Assembly (NCBI GenBank): GCA_028023455.1 | Contig: JAQFVV010012673.1 | Location: forward strand, 1,032,567 to 1,096,566 | Direction: 5' to 3' | DNA from: Epiperipatus broadwayi | Taxonomy: Eukaryota; Onychophora; Udeonychophora; Euonychophora; Peripatidae | Length of the DNA stretch: 64,000 nucleotides | Shown here: piece by piece, positions 1 through 13,450 of the stretch | Layout: each line of letters opens with the position of its first letter | How positions within the stretch are numbered: position 1 is the first letter of the stretch | Notes under the pieces: model-generated | Databases searched by the model: none | What the model saw: only the letters and a program-made list of their open reading frames with translations | Told to the model about the DNA's origin: nothing | Translations under genes and position numbers: made by a program

Positions 1-435
1 ATCGACAGACCATCGTTCTCACGCACCAGTAATTGCACCTTTAGGAATTGCTTTTCATTTTAATTGGTCCCACGACGCATCACTAGAAAGTCCATTCTAT
101 TACTTTGACATGAATAGTTTAGAAATGGTCCCAATTAGACTGAAAAAAGTGGGTGAGAATTCGAAATATTAGTTCTGTAAGAACAATTTGCAAAGTAGTT
201 TAAATATATACCAAAAAAAAAGGCGGAAATATTCAGTTTAAAATGTTTTAATTCATATATATATAATTTCTAAAAAGAAAAAAAAATTAAACTCGTCATG
301 TTAGTTAAATACGATGAATTTCTTATTTATGAATATACATGTTTACTATCTTTGAATTTTTATTTCGTAAACTATAAATAAAATATATTTATTTAAAAAA
401 AAAAAAAACACATTTATTTAATACTGTTTATGTAT
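1..435. other. AT-rich DNA, no feature recognised
   Basis: Contains short A-runs near 215 and 395 and a (TA) stretch near 260. No open frame or repeat family seen elsewhere in the window was found. Confidence 0.6.
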
Positions 436-1560
436 CTACGAAAACACTGGATTTCCACCAACCAAGAGAACAAGCTGGATTTAAAAGTGGTTTTAGTACA
501 ATAGATTATATCCAGGTATTGAGAGAAGTTATAGAAAGGACAAATGAATAAGGGTTGCCATTATGCTTAGGATTTGTAGATTATGAAAAGGCATTTGATT
601 CTATAAACATTTCTTCAGTGATTAAAGCATTGGATCATCAAGGTGTAGATCCAGGATATTGCCATATTTTAAAGAATATTTATAAAAATGCAACAGCAAC
701 AATTAGATTACATAATGATAGTAGGAAAATCAGCATTGAAAAGGGTGTAAGACAGGGTTACTTCATATCTCCAAAACCTTTTACAGCAGTGCTGCAAGAA
801 GGATTTTGCTGATTAAAATGGGAAGCTAAAGGAGTGAAAGTAAATGGAGATTATTTAAGTCATTTAGATTTTGCAGATAATGTAGTTGTTTTTGAAAATA
901 ATGCTTTAGAGCTACAGGAAATGTTGCAGGAGTTATCAGATGAAAGTAGGAAAATAGGACTAAAGATAAATGTTAAAAATACTAAAGTAATGTTTAATAG
1001 ATTTTCTCAAAATATGAAGATAAAGATTGATTATGATGAGTTAGAAGAAGTTAACAGTTACAAATACATTGGTCAGATTATTAATACAGATGGAAACATA
1101 ATGTATGAAATTAATCATAGAATTAAACTTGGTTGGAGTGCTTTTGATAGAAATAACTTGATACTAAAAGGAAATATGCCTATGTGTTTGAAAAGGAAAG
1201 TTTTTAATAAATGTGTTTTGCCAGTTCTTATTTATGGATCTGAGACTTGGACACTTAATAGTAGAGCAATACAGAGACTTTAGACCACTCAAAGATGTAT
1301 GGAGAGATGCATGTTGGGAGTAACAAGAAAAGATCAAAAACGCAATGTATGGGTAAGAGAACAAACAGGTGTTACTGACCTCATTAAAAAAATTAAAAGA
1401 CTGAAGTGGAGTTGGGCTGCACATGTGAGATGGATGAATGAAATAAGAAAGTTTGCAGGGGTGATGTAAAGAAGAGAAGCTAAAGATAGGCAAAGATGGA
1501 TTGAACTTGGAGAGACCTTCATCCTGCAGTGGATTGATAATGGTTGATTATGATGATGAT
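436..1560 (+). pseudogene. RTE-type LINE fragment, reverse transcriptase and 3' end
   Basis: Remnant of a non-LTR retrotransposon polymerase, the enzyme that copies element RNA at a nicked target. Frames at about 555-812 and 834-1283 encode RT motif A (FVDYEKAFDSI), motif B (GVRQGYFISP, usually GVRQG-x-SP) and motif C (FADN in place of FADD, so the second catalytic Asp is lost). These are followed by the CVLPVLIYGSETWTL block typical of RTE/BovB elements. Further degenerate coding (RTGVTD-like and KWSWA-like segments) runs to about 1480, and the element ends in a TGATGATGAT tail near 1545-1560. The endonuclease and 5' part are absent, as expected from 5' truncation. An in-frame stop near 550 and the break between the two frames show that it is dead. 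The 42.7-45.6 kb copy is closely similar. RTE assignment rests on motifs only. Confidence 0.85.
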
Positions 1561-2298
1561 ATATCTATGAGATATGCCAATTTGATTCCCGAAGTACATT
1601 TTTCTAAAATATACATGTGGATGTGTATACCAGTAGCTACTGTCACCTTCAAAGTAGTCAGTCCGCTTGTGCATCTATATACTGAATAAAATGGCATTTG
1701 GAAGTATACCTGGGACTCATCTTCAGGAATAATGTTGATCAGCTGTCTGATATCAATTAGGATATCAGTTACAGTAGAAATTCTTCATCTCATCAGTTCA
1801 GTTAATCAAAAATCACAGAGAGCTAAGTCAGATGAATAGACGGGATGATCTAGTTATGCAATTGATTTTTTGGCCAAGACATCCTTCAAAATCTAAGACA
1901 TAAACTTAACAGAAATTGTTCTCACGCCTAATTCTTTATTTAAAATTAGTATAACTGTTCCTCAATTAATCCGCAATTCTTTACCTATCATACTTAATTG
2001 TCTGTCAATTCATCCTGCATTTTATATTTTGTTTATATTAACATCAAATTATGAAATTTATGCCACTTGATAAATATATTGTGGACAGTCAGGATGACAA
2101 ATAAGAAAGGGCTGATCCAGATACCCCTATTAGAAAAGTTACTATTGGAAGTCATAATTCAAAAATAAGCAGTTGTGGTTCATACCTTAATGAGATATTT
2201 AGAATAGTATATTTATTACTGAAAGTCATGATGAAGGAAAAGCCTGCAAAGAAAATCTAGGATGAAATATGCAGATACAGTTATGTAAAATCGTCTTA
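1561..2298. other. No feature recognised
   Basis: Unique-looking AT-rich DNA between the RTE tail and the first family E repeat. No coding signal. Confidence 0.5.
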
Positions 2299-2870
2299 AA
2301 TATAGGGGACTTGAACTCAGATTTTCAAGCAACCTTAAACTATTCACACTATCTCATACTACTGATACACATAACCACATAATTTACAAAAGATAAATAG
2401 ATCATTAATATACATATTTTGTGCTGAACCAGCACTCATCCGTTGCTCCAGATTATCATCTCCTACACACATATATAATCACTGCTCACATTATATTACG
2501 ATAGCAAATCTTTATACTTTAGTGAACAAACTCCAATACACTTCAACTTCCAACCCTTCAGCCATCCATATTATTAAAAATCTGATGATAGAATGCACAA
2601 ATCTCGTGCTGATGCCAATATTGTTGCTATGCCCATGTTGACCTCAAGTTACTCTAACCCCTAATGTATAGGACAGTACCGATTTAAATACATAGAAGAA
2701 AGATGGTCAGAATGTAGGCTTAATGTGTAACATTTGAAATACGGGCATTCTTATATCTGGAACAATTGTAAATATAGGGATTTGAACTCAGATTTTCAAG
2801 CAAACTTCAACTATCCACACTATCTCACACTATTGATACACATGACCACACACATGTAGAAAAATGGTCT
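2299..2870 (-). mobile_element. Hammerhead retroelement family E, copy 1 (tandem partial)
   Basis: A family E unit in minus orientation. The segment containing TTGAACTCAGATTTTCAAGC is repeated in direct orientation at about 2311 and 2782, about 471 bp apart. The copy is therefore one full unit plus the start of the next, the terminal-direct-repeat layout of PLEs and retrozymes. One degenerate hammerhead motif lies at 2405-2447. Other E copies occur at 26.5, 37.6, 46.1, 47.9, 58.4 and 60.3 kb. No protein is encoded. Confidence 0.7.
2405..2447 (-). ncRNA. Degenerate hammerhead ribozyme motif (E1)
   Basis: On the minus strand the core reads CGGAUGA (consensus CUGAUGA). It is followed by a perfect 5-bp stem II (GUGCU/AGCAC, loop GGUUC), then AAAA in place of GAAA. 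Position 4 and G12 are both mutated, so it is probably inactive. Confidence 0.55.
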
Positions 2871-4959
2871 TACAAATTTGTAAAACATATGGTATAGAGA
2901 ATAGGCTGAAGAATTACTTTGCTCTCCAATCTATGAGTTGAGGAGGACAAAAGAAAGGTATATTTCATCATTTCTAAGTTTTCAAAGCAGAACCAAGATA
3001 ATACCATCCAACCTATTCTTTTTTCTAATATGCATGACTTTTCATAATTAAGATAATAAATTAATTCCTTATTTCTTCTATCAATATTTCCATTTGTGCT
3101 CTACAATCCTTCAAGACATCATTCATAATATTCTTATTTTGTAGTATTGGTAGTTCTTGTCAATAAACGACCATTAACTAAATAATTTTTATTGTTTTTT
3201 ATGGGAACGACAGAGTACGTGTAACATATTTCTTACATGATAGAAAGGTCAATTGCTTATTGCTTAATTTATAAACATTTATAACCAAAACAATTGAATG
3301 TATATAAACAATTATCAGCAATTTTTTGCTACATTTTGTTTTTCAGCATTTAGCAATAATGTAGCAAATGACATACAGGGAGATTCTACAATGTATATGG
3401 TTCAGCTATGTACAAATATTATGGTAATATTTTATGTGCCCCATAGCTATTTTATTTCAGCCACAATTTACCTTTAAATACACAAAAGTTTAAATTTGCA
3501 GCCCATTCAAAAGTGAATTCATTTTGAACTCAAGCTTTTCTTTATTTAAATGGGGAGCATGAGTGAAAGAATATAACTATGGTGCATTTAAGATATTTTA
3601 TATACATTGCAGCTAACATTATGCATTGTTTCTATTTAAAATATTATGGTATATATATATATAATCAAAATTCAAGCACCACCAAGTCTCAGAAGGAGAA
3701 TGTTTTTTTACAGCTTAGTTATCAATATACTTAATCTAATTCAAATTAACAGCTTCATTCCTTTTCTCCTTCCATATTTAGATATCACTTTAATTGCCTT
3801 ATCAAAATTCACAAAATGTGTTTTAAGCAATATTTGAGATATTACATTTAATTTCTAAATAGTTTATTCTATAATAAAAATGTATAATTTATTTTTCTTT
3901 TTGCATGCCAAATCAATATAATATTAATATCATTTACATTCTTTATTACTTTTTACAATGCTTTTTACAACCCACTATTCACATTTTCAACTGTCCCAGC
4001 AATCTTTTTCAGGATTTCTACAAACTTAATTTATATTTATGAACTTTCATGATCCAAGAAAACGGAATCAATCATTAAATCAAAGTGAAAAAAATAAAAA
4101 AAATAGCAATTACTTAATGTCTGCTTCTGTTTTTTTGGATCATGAAAGGACATGTAACTATAAATTTAAGTTTGATATTGAAAATGTTAAGATTCTTCAT
4201 GAAGAGAGAAACTATAATAAATAGAAAAATTAAAGAGGCAATTTTAATAAATAGAAATAAAATGAATATAATTAATAAACAAACTGCTAATGTTAAAATT
4301 TAGGTTTCATGGGATTTGAGTTGATGACATTTACTTCCATTTTGGTTTTTGAATTTGATAGCAGTTGAGGAGGATTAAGGAATTAACTGTAAGTACTTCT
4401 GCATAATTACCATTATATTTATTATTTTTATTGTTATTACAGTAATTTTTCATTAACAGACATTTCATCTGTAATATATATATACACACACACACCACAA
4501 AGCTAAACCCTATAACTTTTATTCTTCAAACATTACAGACCCTCTTAGATGCAAAATATTTGCTTTTAATAATGTACTACTAAACACAGATAATAAATAA
4601 ATAAAATAATCAATTGGTTTATAATTGAGAAGTGCATAAAAGTTTGATGATTGGAAAAATGGAGTAGAGTTGAGACTCATAGACATTAAGCTTTAGAGTA
4701 GGTATATCAGTAGATAGATAAATGGATGGATGAACAGATGGATAGATAGGGAGATAAGTAGGTAGGTCTATAGGTAGATAGGTAGGAACCTAGATAAATA
4801 TGAAGATATATAGAGAGAGGTGTATATATATATATATATATATAGGTAGGTATTTAAGTACCTAACTAGGCAGATATTAGATAGATGGGTAGTTATGTAG
4901 ATAAATAAAAAGGTAGTAGGTGGGCGGATGGATGATGGTAGAGATAGTCTGATAGATAG
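2871..4959. other. AT-rich DNA with simple repeats
   Basis: No gene. There is a (TA) run at 3648-3664, mixed (TA)/(CA) at about 4476-4496, and imperfect TAGA/TAGG repeats from 4690 that grade into the tetranucleotide array after 4960. Confidence 0.5.
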
Positions 4960-5151
<192 letters not shown>

Positions 5152-6292
5152 ATACAGTAGTTAGATTTAATTAAGGGTCTTATTTCTGTATTATCAATTT
5201 TTTTCTTAATCGCTTTGTAATTATATTCGTTTACCGAACCTTCTTTGTAAATTTTGATTAATTATGAGGTTATCCCTGTAATTGCTATGTAAGATCAATT
5301 TTGCTTTAAACTACAATAAATTCCAGATCCAGATAAATTTGTTTTATAATGCTATTGATTACGGGGAGTATAAAAAATTACCGGTCATCCCTCTATTACA
5401 GACGCGCAAAAAGGTGAATAGCAGACCTTAACCAGTAGATGTATAGTCAAAAGAACAGCGTCATTGTTATAACCGTATTTTAGCAACCCTATAATATATA
5501 TATATATATGTTCGCGTGATAGGTTCGTTGTATCAACTTCCACTAAGTAATGAGATATCAAAATAACTTCATGACCAAGTTATTACATTTGATGACCCTT
5601 GGAGTTGATATGTCATTTAGTTGTCATCTGCTAGACATAATTTATTTTAGCATCTGAATTTTAGTGCTGCATCGTAAACTTTAACGAGCCTTATAGAAGA
5701 GTCATTTACTTCTTTTTATTTCGTATTTACTAAATAAATGGGATATTTAAGATATAGAAACGGTTTTTATATATATTTTCAATTGAGATTTTAATTTTTC
5801 AATTATAACCTGAATGAACGACTAATTTCATTTCCTCAACAAATCCAACTTTCTATATACCACCTGTTGTCTATTTTTTTTTTTTTTTTATTCTAAGATT
5901 TTGTTCTAAAGCAATGTTTGATTGAAGCAGTTCTTCCAAAGAAACAGCAAAATGCACAACGTTTGAAATTAATTTAATATTACCTAGTAAAAGTTTGCAA
6001 AATTAACCGGGCACAAATTTCCTTCCTCTCCGCATTCCTTTAATTTAACGCAATTAAATAAAATGACATTTAATTGCAAAAATATTTCGACTAATAAACG
6101 GCAAAAATTCAAAATGAAATAACATTTATAAAGCTTAATTAGTAAATCACACACACGCACAAAACTTTATCTTTTAATAATATCTTGCTAAACATTACAT
6201 ATTCAATAGACGAATTTAACGTTTGAACTAATGATCAACTTTATAAAAACGATTACTTTTCCATACTATAAAGATTATTCCTAATCATTTAT
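5152..6292. other. No gene; one slightly GC-richer patch
   Basis: A (TA) run lies at about 5491-5508 and a T-run at 5875-5889. The 5,370-5,480 stretch is less AT-rich than its surroundings but shows no open frame and no similarity to other repeats here. Confidence 0.4.
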
Positions 6293-6471
6293 GAATCTAA
6301 AAATTAAACTATCAAACATCACATGGCCACTATTATTTATGCTTACACAAACAGTTTTCACAGAGGCACAACTCTCCATACAGTAATGCCACTCAGTGCA
6401 AGCCAGAGTAATCAATTGATGCAGGAAGGTTTGTGCATAAAATCCCTATTTAGTGCCTCTTCATCCAATAT

Positions 6472-6513
6472 CTCCAGACTAGTTTCTAGCTTGTTGCTTT
6501 CATCGGTTATGAG
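6472..6513 (-). ncRNA. Degenerate hammerhead motif (C1 left)
   Basis: Minus strand: CCGAUGA core (U4 to C), stem II AGC/GCU, intact GAAA, palindromic helix III ACUAGU, then C at the cleavage position and UGGAG. The 5' stem I strand is disrupted. Confidence 0.6.
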
Positions 6514-7054
6514 CCTTGGATCTGAGAACACTGCAACTAGATCTTACGATTTAATGCAACTCTCCAGCAGCCATCTTTTACTTTTTTAACTAATTACAAA
6601 GCTTTGAGTCCAAAATTAAAACACAATAATGTTTTCAAATTTTGCTTATTAGCTTGTATAGTTGTATAGATCTGAACTCAGTTCAGCATCCATACTTTTT
6701 GGTGTCTTTGGTTCTTTAATAACCATAGTCACCATAATCCTATTGGGCTGAAAAAATAGCTTGTGTAAGGATAAAGAGTGGTGATCATATGATGTTTGAT
6801 GGTTTAATACCAATCCTGCTGAATAGGATTATGGTAACTATGGTTATTAAAGAACCAAAGATACCAAAAAGTATGATGCTGAACTGAGTTCAGATCTATA
6901 TGACTGTATAATCTAATGATCTTAGCTTGAAAACATTATTTATGTTTTAATTTTGGACTCAAAGCTCTGTAATTAGTAAAAAAGTAAAAGGTGACTGCTG
7001 GAGGGTGGCATTATGATCCTAAGATGTAAGTGCAGTGCTCTCAGATCCAAAGCT

Positions 7055-7094
7055 CCTCACTTATAAAAGTCACAAGCTAGAAACTAATCTGAGG
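7055..7094 (+). ncRNA. Degenerate hammerhead motif (C1 right)
   Basis: Stem I CCUCA/UGAGG is perfect. The core is CUUAUAA (two changes from CUGAUGA) and helix III is ACUAAU. GAAA is retained. Probably inactive. Confidence 0.6.
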
Positions 7095-7220
7095 ATATTG
7101 GAGAAGTAGGCACTAGATAGGGATTTTATGCACACATCTTCATGCATCCACTGATTACTCTGGCTTGCAATGAGTGGTGCTACTATGTGGACAGTTTTGC
7201 CTCTGTGAATCTAAAAATTA

Positions 7221-8906
7221 TTACATCATTTCTAGGCTCAATATCTTTAAACTTGAATTAAAAATTAATATATTTATTATTATTATTAAACACAATCAAA
7301 TAGAATAATTAATTCAGTTATATTTCAATTTTTCGCATGTGTAAGTGACATCTTAAATATATTTTATACCTTTTTATTTTAATCACTTACATTTAATAAC
7401 ATGGATAAAGTCATATGAAAATAAATATTAAAAAAAAATCCAATATGCATTTTGTGCTCATTTGGAAATCATCAGTTGACCCAGGATATAACTTCTCACA
7501 TATTTTCATTAACTTAGTATTTACAAATATCCAATTATTGGAACTTAATCTAAATGTTTTCATCTTTCTGTATTCATTCAAGTATGAAACTGTCTTGCCC
7601 AGATGAGTACTTGATTATTACTTATCATTTATTATGCTAGATATTGCATAACATTTAGTCGGCTATCCACTATTAAGTTTTAATTAAATATATATATATT
7701 CCTCCTATTAGTAAACACAATATACCTCATATTAGTAAACACAACCACATGAATAATTAATTACATTGTGTTCTACTTTTTTTCCTATGAGGAATATCTT
7801 AAGTACACAGTTTTTTCCCAATTTCACTACATATATCCTAACTACCTATAAAAACATGCCCTTATGTAATTAATGTATATGCGATGATATTAGAAAATTA
7901 CAATTATATTCAATGTTTATCGTAGGTTGTATTAAGTAGACATCAATTGCTGACAATCATATGAACAGAATTTTACAAGAAATACATAACGTGCATTTGG
8001 AATTGTTATCTTTTTCAAAAGAATATGCATTGCCATGATGATGATGACTTCCATCCATCTCATTGCTGGATGTCCTTTTGGTGTGTTCACAAGTAGATAA
8101 CTTTCCTGATAATTTGGACACCAACTAAAAGATTTCAGCTCTGATTTTTCTTAAGATTTATGGAATTGTCAAAAGTTTTTATCAATATTCCAATTCAAAA
8201 GCAATATTACTCTTTTTATTTTACATCATCCAATTTTTACATTCATAAATAGCCACACAAAGATTCATGGCTTGGTTATTTTATATTTAATCACCAAAGC
8301 TCCTCTGTTGATTTTATAATATTTCAAATTGCGTTCATAAATATGACTGCTTTTAAAGTACTGATTGTAAATTAAGAAAAGTAATATATAGTTGTTTTAA
8401 AATAAGTACTAAACAATACTATTGAAAGTAATGGTTTTTTGAACTTCCGATTAGATATTTATCCTCCAAGGGAAGTCGTATAAAGCACTGTAATTTTTTG
8501 AATTGCTGAAAATGTCTAAAATATTAAAAAAAAAAGAGAGAATATTTTAGCATTTGACGAATACATGATATATATATATCTTCTAGATATTTCATCAGAT
8601 TAAAAAAAAATTCAATACTTTTGTTAATATCACGAACTGTTGGTGAATGCGACATGATACATATATTTATGTAAATTTTAAATTATAATAACAGTAAATA
8701 ATAACAGTAATAATAAATAAATTAAGCAGAAATACTTTCCATTACTCATGTAAACTAATTAAAAAGCAGATAACACGTGATTGTGAACTAGCGTGTTTGA
8801 CTATTTATTATACAATCTTTAAATTTGTTTATAAAAATTGCTTTTAAAATTTTTCTTTTAATTTAATATTCATGAGTGATCTTGTTAAAGATAAATTTAA
8901 ATTTTT
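7221..8906. other. AT-rich DNA, no gene
   Basis: A TGATGATGATGAC patch at 8036-8048 resembles an RTE tail but lacks recognisable RTE sequence beside it. Nothing else was assigned. Confidence 0.4.
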
Positions 8907-9022
8907 AGGTTTTTTTTCCCCCATATGTTATAGCATCTGCCGGGAGGCGAACCCACAACAACCGTCTGCAGCCAACTGCGTGCTTGCAAGGCGGCTGCGC
9001 TGACCTCTCGGCTAACAACGCT
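8907..9022 (-). mobile_element. tRNA-derived SINE, family 1
   Basis: Read on the minus strand, this GC-rich island starts with a pol III A-box-like TTAGCCGAGAGG, contains a B-box-like GGTTCGCCTCCC, and ends in an A-rich tail (T-run at 8909-8918 on the plus strand). Similar copies are at 11,545 and 47,575. Confidence 0.8.
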
Positions 9023-9290
9023 TGACAAATTTTCAGGTATTTTCATGCTCAAAAAAAACGGTGGCAGTATTAGACTGGTTACTTGTTGCATTTTTTTATA
9101 CGATTATATAGTAGTTGGCGTTTTTTTAGAGTATTTCCAAATTATCTCTTGGTTCCCGAATATATGATTTTTTGCATTGATATATAGTATTTTTTTTTTT
9201 TTTTCATTTTAGGATTAGTACTATTAAAATAATACACCTCAATTCCTAAATGTATGATTTTTTTGTATCCATACATAATTTGATGATGAT

Positions 9291-9322
9291 TATTATTTTT
9301 ATTGTTGTTGTTGTTGTTGTTG

Positions 9323-9363
<41 letters not shown>

Positions 9364-9366
9364 GTT
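9291..9366. repeat. (TTG)n/(TTA)n microsatellite
   Basis: TTG units pass into TTA units. On the minus strand this reads as poly-Asn, which explains the asparagine-rich frame at 9142-9384. Confidence 0.95.
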
Positions 9367-11289
9367 GCATTTTAGGGATAGCATTTTTAAAATTATTAAT
9401 CAATCGTTTAACATTTGGAGGAATATAAAATAAAACATTGCATTTAATGCTAAATATTTTTTTAGTCAATGTGGATTTAATATTATAATGTAACTTCCAG
9501 ATGATAATTATGACAACGTAATCGAAAGAATTTCTGCTTAATATATATAAAGTACAATTATTATTTACTGTTAATATAATTTAAAATGTACACAGAATAC
9601 ACTTTTAACATTATTATTTTACATTTATTATACATCACTTTTTAAGTACGTCATCTGCCTGAAAACAAGTTAAATACTATTATTAAAACCGCCGATTGTT
9701 ACTTAATCAACGTATTAAAGTATATCAACATTGCTATATTTATTATATATATATCGAGCCGATATTACTTAATCATTGTTTAATAAATATCATTAGTACA
9801 TTGAAATTGCTCACTACTTTCTAGCCAAATAATCCTGATAGGTATGTAGTGCTTAGTTTTTTTAAGTAGGAAAGTAAAGGATCAGGTGTCTGAACATGGA
9901 CTGTGAATACTGGTAAGTTGATTATAAACAACCATTAAATAATATGAGTGTCATAAAATTATAAATGAATGATAACCCCAAAAAATACAGATGGAGTAGA
10001 TTCACATCCAAGATCAAGTCCATAAGGCAGCAACCAGTTTAGGAATATGAATATTAGATAGGTATTTAATAATAAGTATTATCTGGAGCCTATGACCTAT
10101 TCCTACTTATAACAGATAGTAAAAATTATGTAGCATAAATAGAGTTTGCTTCAGAATAACATTATATAAGCTGGGTCATGTGATTTTTTTTGTTTATTTT
10201 TACACATTTTATATTAAAGTCCCATTTTATCTTGAAATTTTCTGCATTACAATTATTCTAACTTTAATCAACAAGTTAAGATAATCTAAATAGCAAGCTT
10301 GAGAAATTTCAATGTCCAAAAGATGCCAGCTTATAAAATACTATAATGAAGGATAATAATAATCATCATCAGTGACTGTTTGTAAAATAATATATAGCAG
10401 TATATACAAGTGTGTTTCCAATTATTTTCCCTTTTACAAAACATGAAACTGGATATAAACTACTCATCAAATTGCATGAAAATAATTTAATAGAAAAATA
10501 TCAAGCTGAAAGCATGGTGTAAAGACTCAGAAGTGTGATACCTAAGACTCACATTTGGATAATGGATTATTCATAAAGAGGGTGATCAAAATTTCTGCAC
10601 TAATGGATGGTTGAGAAATGGTCCAATTGATATGAAGCATGTGTTGATAATAAAAACAATTTAAATGTATTAAGAATTTTCATAGATTTTTAATTTAATA
10701 AAGAATGCAAATAAAGAAGTTAAATCCATGTAAACAAAGGTAACTTTGTCTTCTGATGTTGCCATAAATCCATAAATTAAAAATTTCCGATCCTGAGACT
10801 AAACAAGTTTTCTGTATTGACCAATATAATAGATCTTATTTATTTTGAATTTTAATAAAGTAAAAGGAATCTTCTTTTGGTTATAACCCAATTTGTTATA
10901 TGAATGTAAATTCACAAAGCTATTTTTTATAAGTATGGGATTTCAGAAGACTAACACATTCTGTAAATAATAATTAATCATTTCCAGAAAGTTTTATATA
11001 ATAAATTTAATATTTTTTTATAGAATACATATATATTCTTATTTATTAACTCTATTATAATGAAAATTTATATTTATTGAGAAGTTTATTTTTCTTGCTA
11101 TAGTATCTATCTAAGAATATCTACAGACTCATTTAATAACCAATATTGAATGGTTAATTAAACAGATAGGTTGAAAGTTAGATAATTAAAAAAATAGTAT
11201 ATCTGTTAAAAAAGTTTTTTCAAGTTTACTTATACTAATTAGGAAATTAGATCACAGATATAACAGATAGCATCACAAGACCCATTTTA
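9367..11289. other. AT-rich DNA, no gene
   Basis: Short (TA) runs near 9745. No coding or repeat-family signal was recognised. Confidence 0.4.
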
Positions 11290-11360
11290 TATGGATACAT
11301 ATATTTAGAAGGGACTTAAACTCAGACTTTCAAGTTCTCTATCTCTATGCACTCCATCAA
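11290..11360 (-). repeat. Family E terminal fragment
   Basis: Matches the end of the family E unit (AACTCAGACTTTCAAG on the plus strand, as at 2311 and 46,080). Truncated before the ribozyme. Confidence 0.5.
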
Positions 11361-11544
11361 AAAGCAACAAAATTCTGTGTTAAATTTAAAATTGCATTCA
11401 TTGTAACAAAACATGTCTGCATTAATATTTACACAAGGTTTTTTTTTTCAGTAAATCAATCTAAACTTCTGCTATACTATAATGACTTGCCTTCTTAAAT
11501 AACAATCATTTTCAAATAAAGTCTAATTGTAATTATGTATTTTT

Positions 11545-11650
11545 GATGGTTGTTGAGAGATCAGTGCAGCTGCTTTGCAAGCAAGCAGACGGTTATCACG
11601 GGTTCACTTCCCTGCCGATGCTTTGACACATGGAAAAAAATAATAATAAT
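11545..11650 (+). mobile_element. tRNA-derived SINE, family 1
   Basis: Diverged copy of the 47,575 element: TGTTGAGAGATCAGTGCAGC, then a B-box-like GGGTTCACTTCCC, then a GCTTTGACACATGG segment and an A/TAA-rich tail. Part of the middle is missing compared with the other two copies. Confidence 0.7.
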
Positions 11651-13201
11651 TGTTTTACAACTATGTTGCATAAATGAGCATAAACACATGATTAAATTAC
11701 TGAAGACTACAATTTTTTTTTACAAAATAACAATATGAAAACAACTCACTTTTAAAGCCTGAGAGTAAAGAATCTATCTATCAGTGAAATTGTTAGTTTT
11801 TTTGTTTTAGACATAATAAATCAGTCGAATTTCTAACTTCATTTGTATTTGGAAATTTGTATGATTTTTTGTATGATATCTGCATGTTACTGCCATCTTC
11901 AGATTTTTTTAAAAACTAAATATTTTAATTCTAATTTTTGTTGCTAAATAAATGGGAATAAGCAAATATATGTTATAAATAATGGCAAAACAGTGAAGAA
12001 AATGTAAAAGTAATAGAAGCACCATCAGACCACATAAAATGTGCTGAAGATATACTTTTAATCCATTAAGTACATTTTATAGCATGAAGACTGAAGTGAA
12101 CAATTTTCTTATAGTTACTTAAGTGTTTTTTTTTATTTGAAAAGTTAATTGTTTATTATTCAGAATACTTCATTTGTTAGAATTTATCTTTTAATTAAAT
12201 TTACCTCATACATAAAGATTAAATGTAGAATAGGTTATTTTGTTAAAAAAATACAATTAAAAAAAAAGAATAGAAATGGTTTATGAGTTTGTTGCAAAAC
12301 ATGACACTTAACAGATTAAAAAATAAAAATTATGCTTTCATTTTTTTAATGCAAAATCAAAAACATTTCTTTCACTCTTTTTTCATATAATTCATAAAAA
12401 TGCAACAAAACATTCACCTTTTTTTTTTACTAAATTTGTGCATTGCCTATATTATTACTAATATAAACAAAGAATATAACCATACTCTTACAAACATAAT
12501 GCAAAGAATTTTACTATATACAAACTTCCAGAAATAGCTAAAAGTTTTAACTATCCAACAAACTTTACCAGAGTTTTCAAATGGTTAAACCCTTTATTTA
12601 AAAGTGAAAATAACTCCTAAGAAATCTGAAACTGTCAGCTATTTTTGAAAATTTGAATATAATAAATATTGTATTTGCAAAGTGCTAATTGCATAGAAAA
12701 ATATTTTGATCCTACATTTTTATTAACCCTTTCACATTACATTTTTTCACTATCCCTTATCTGCAATTTGAATTCATAGTTTAATATTTTAATTTTACTA
12801 TTAAAATCTTTATACAATATTATGAAGAAATAACATAGTCTGATTTTTTAAAAAACTTATTTTTTTACAGATAAAAACATTCTAAAAAACAGTATTTAAA
12901 TTTTCCACATACGGAAACAATAATAAAAAATGAAAATTAACAAAATTTGTGTTGAATGAATTCCATTGTTTTAAACATCAACACACAATTGATAAGGCAT
13001 CACAAATCTATGAAATTTTGTTCAAAAATTTAAAATTGTACCTGTATTTATTACATTACAAACAAAGTCTAGTACTAAAAAATTGAACAGAGCATAACAA
13101 TTGTAACAATCACATTTTCATTTTTATCATTACTTGGAAAATCATTATATATATATATATATTTAAATAAATCATTTTTATAGCTCGATGTTTGTAAACT
13201 G
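11651..13201. other. AT-rich DNA, no gene
   Basis: Many A and T runs and a (TA) tract at 13,147-13,161. Nothing recognised. Confidence 0.4.
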
Positions 13202-13203
13202 TA

Positions 13204-13448
13204 ATATTTAACACAGCATTACGCTGTTGCACATGCGCTTTGAAGATTTTAACTATAAATGAATGAATACTAACACTCAATCACATGATAAAGTCTTTGG
13301 AAAAGATAGAATGACCAATTTTTTTTGGCCGGAATTTTCTATGTATCTTTTCCAAAGACTTTATTATGTGATTGAGTGTTAGTATTCATTCATTTATAGT
13401 TAAAATCTTCAAAGCGCATGTGCAACAGCGTAATGCTGTGTTAAATAT
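13204..13448. mobile_element. 245-bp hairpin MITE with TA duplication
   Basis: The element is a near-perfect inverted repeat, with arms of about 105 bp and a centre near 13,326. Its ends are ATATTTAACACAGC and the reverse complement, flanked by TA on both sides (13,202-13,203 and 13,449-13,450). TA duplication suggests a Tc1/mariner-type origin. The arms differ at only a few sites, so a transcript or single strand would fold into one long hairpin. Confidence 0.75.
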
Positions 13449-13450
13449 TA

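Larger units (their letters stand above)
6307..7206. mobile_element. Hammerhead retroelement family C, inverted pair with 14-bp TSD
   Basis: A 900-bp insertion bounded by an exact 14-bp direct repeat, GAATCTAAAAATTA, at 6293-6306 and 7207-7220. It has two arms in opposite orientation, minus on the left and plus on the right, meeting near 6745-6815. In each arm the conserved CTGAACTNAGTTCAG-type palindrome (near 6670 and 6885) precedes a hammerhead motif, and the plus arm ends in the family 3' terminus GTTTTGCCTCTGT. The left arm runs about 50 bp past that terminus into the start of a further unit, so the source RNA or DNA was tandem. The 88-aa frame at 6323-6589 is chance. Confidence 0.8.

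Noticed and set aside
9142-9384. 80-aa poly-Asn frame
   Set aside because: Translation of (TTG)n/(TTA)n repeats on the minus strand.
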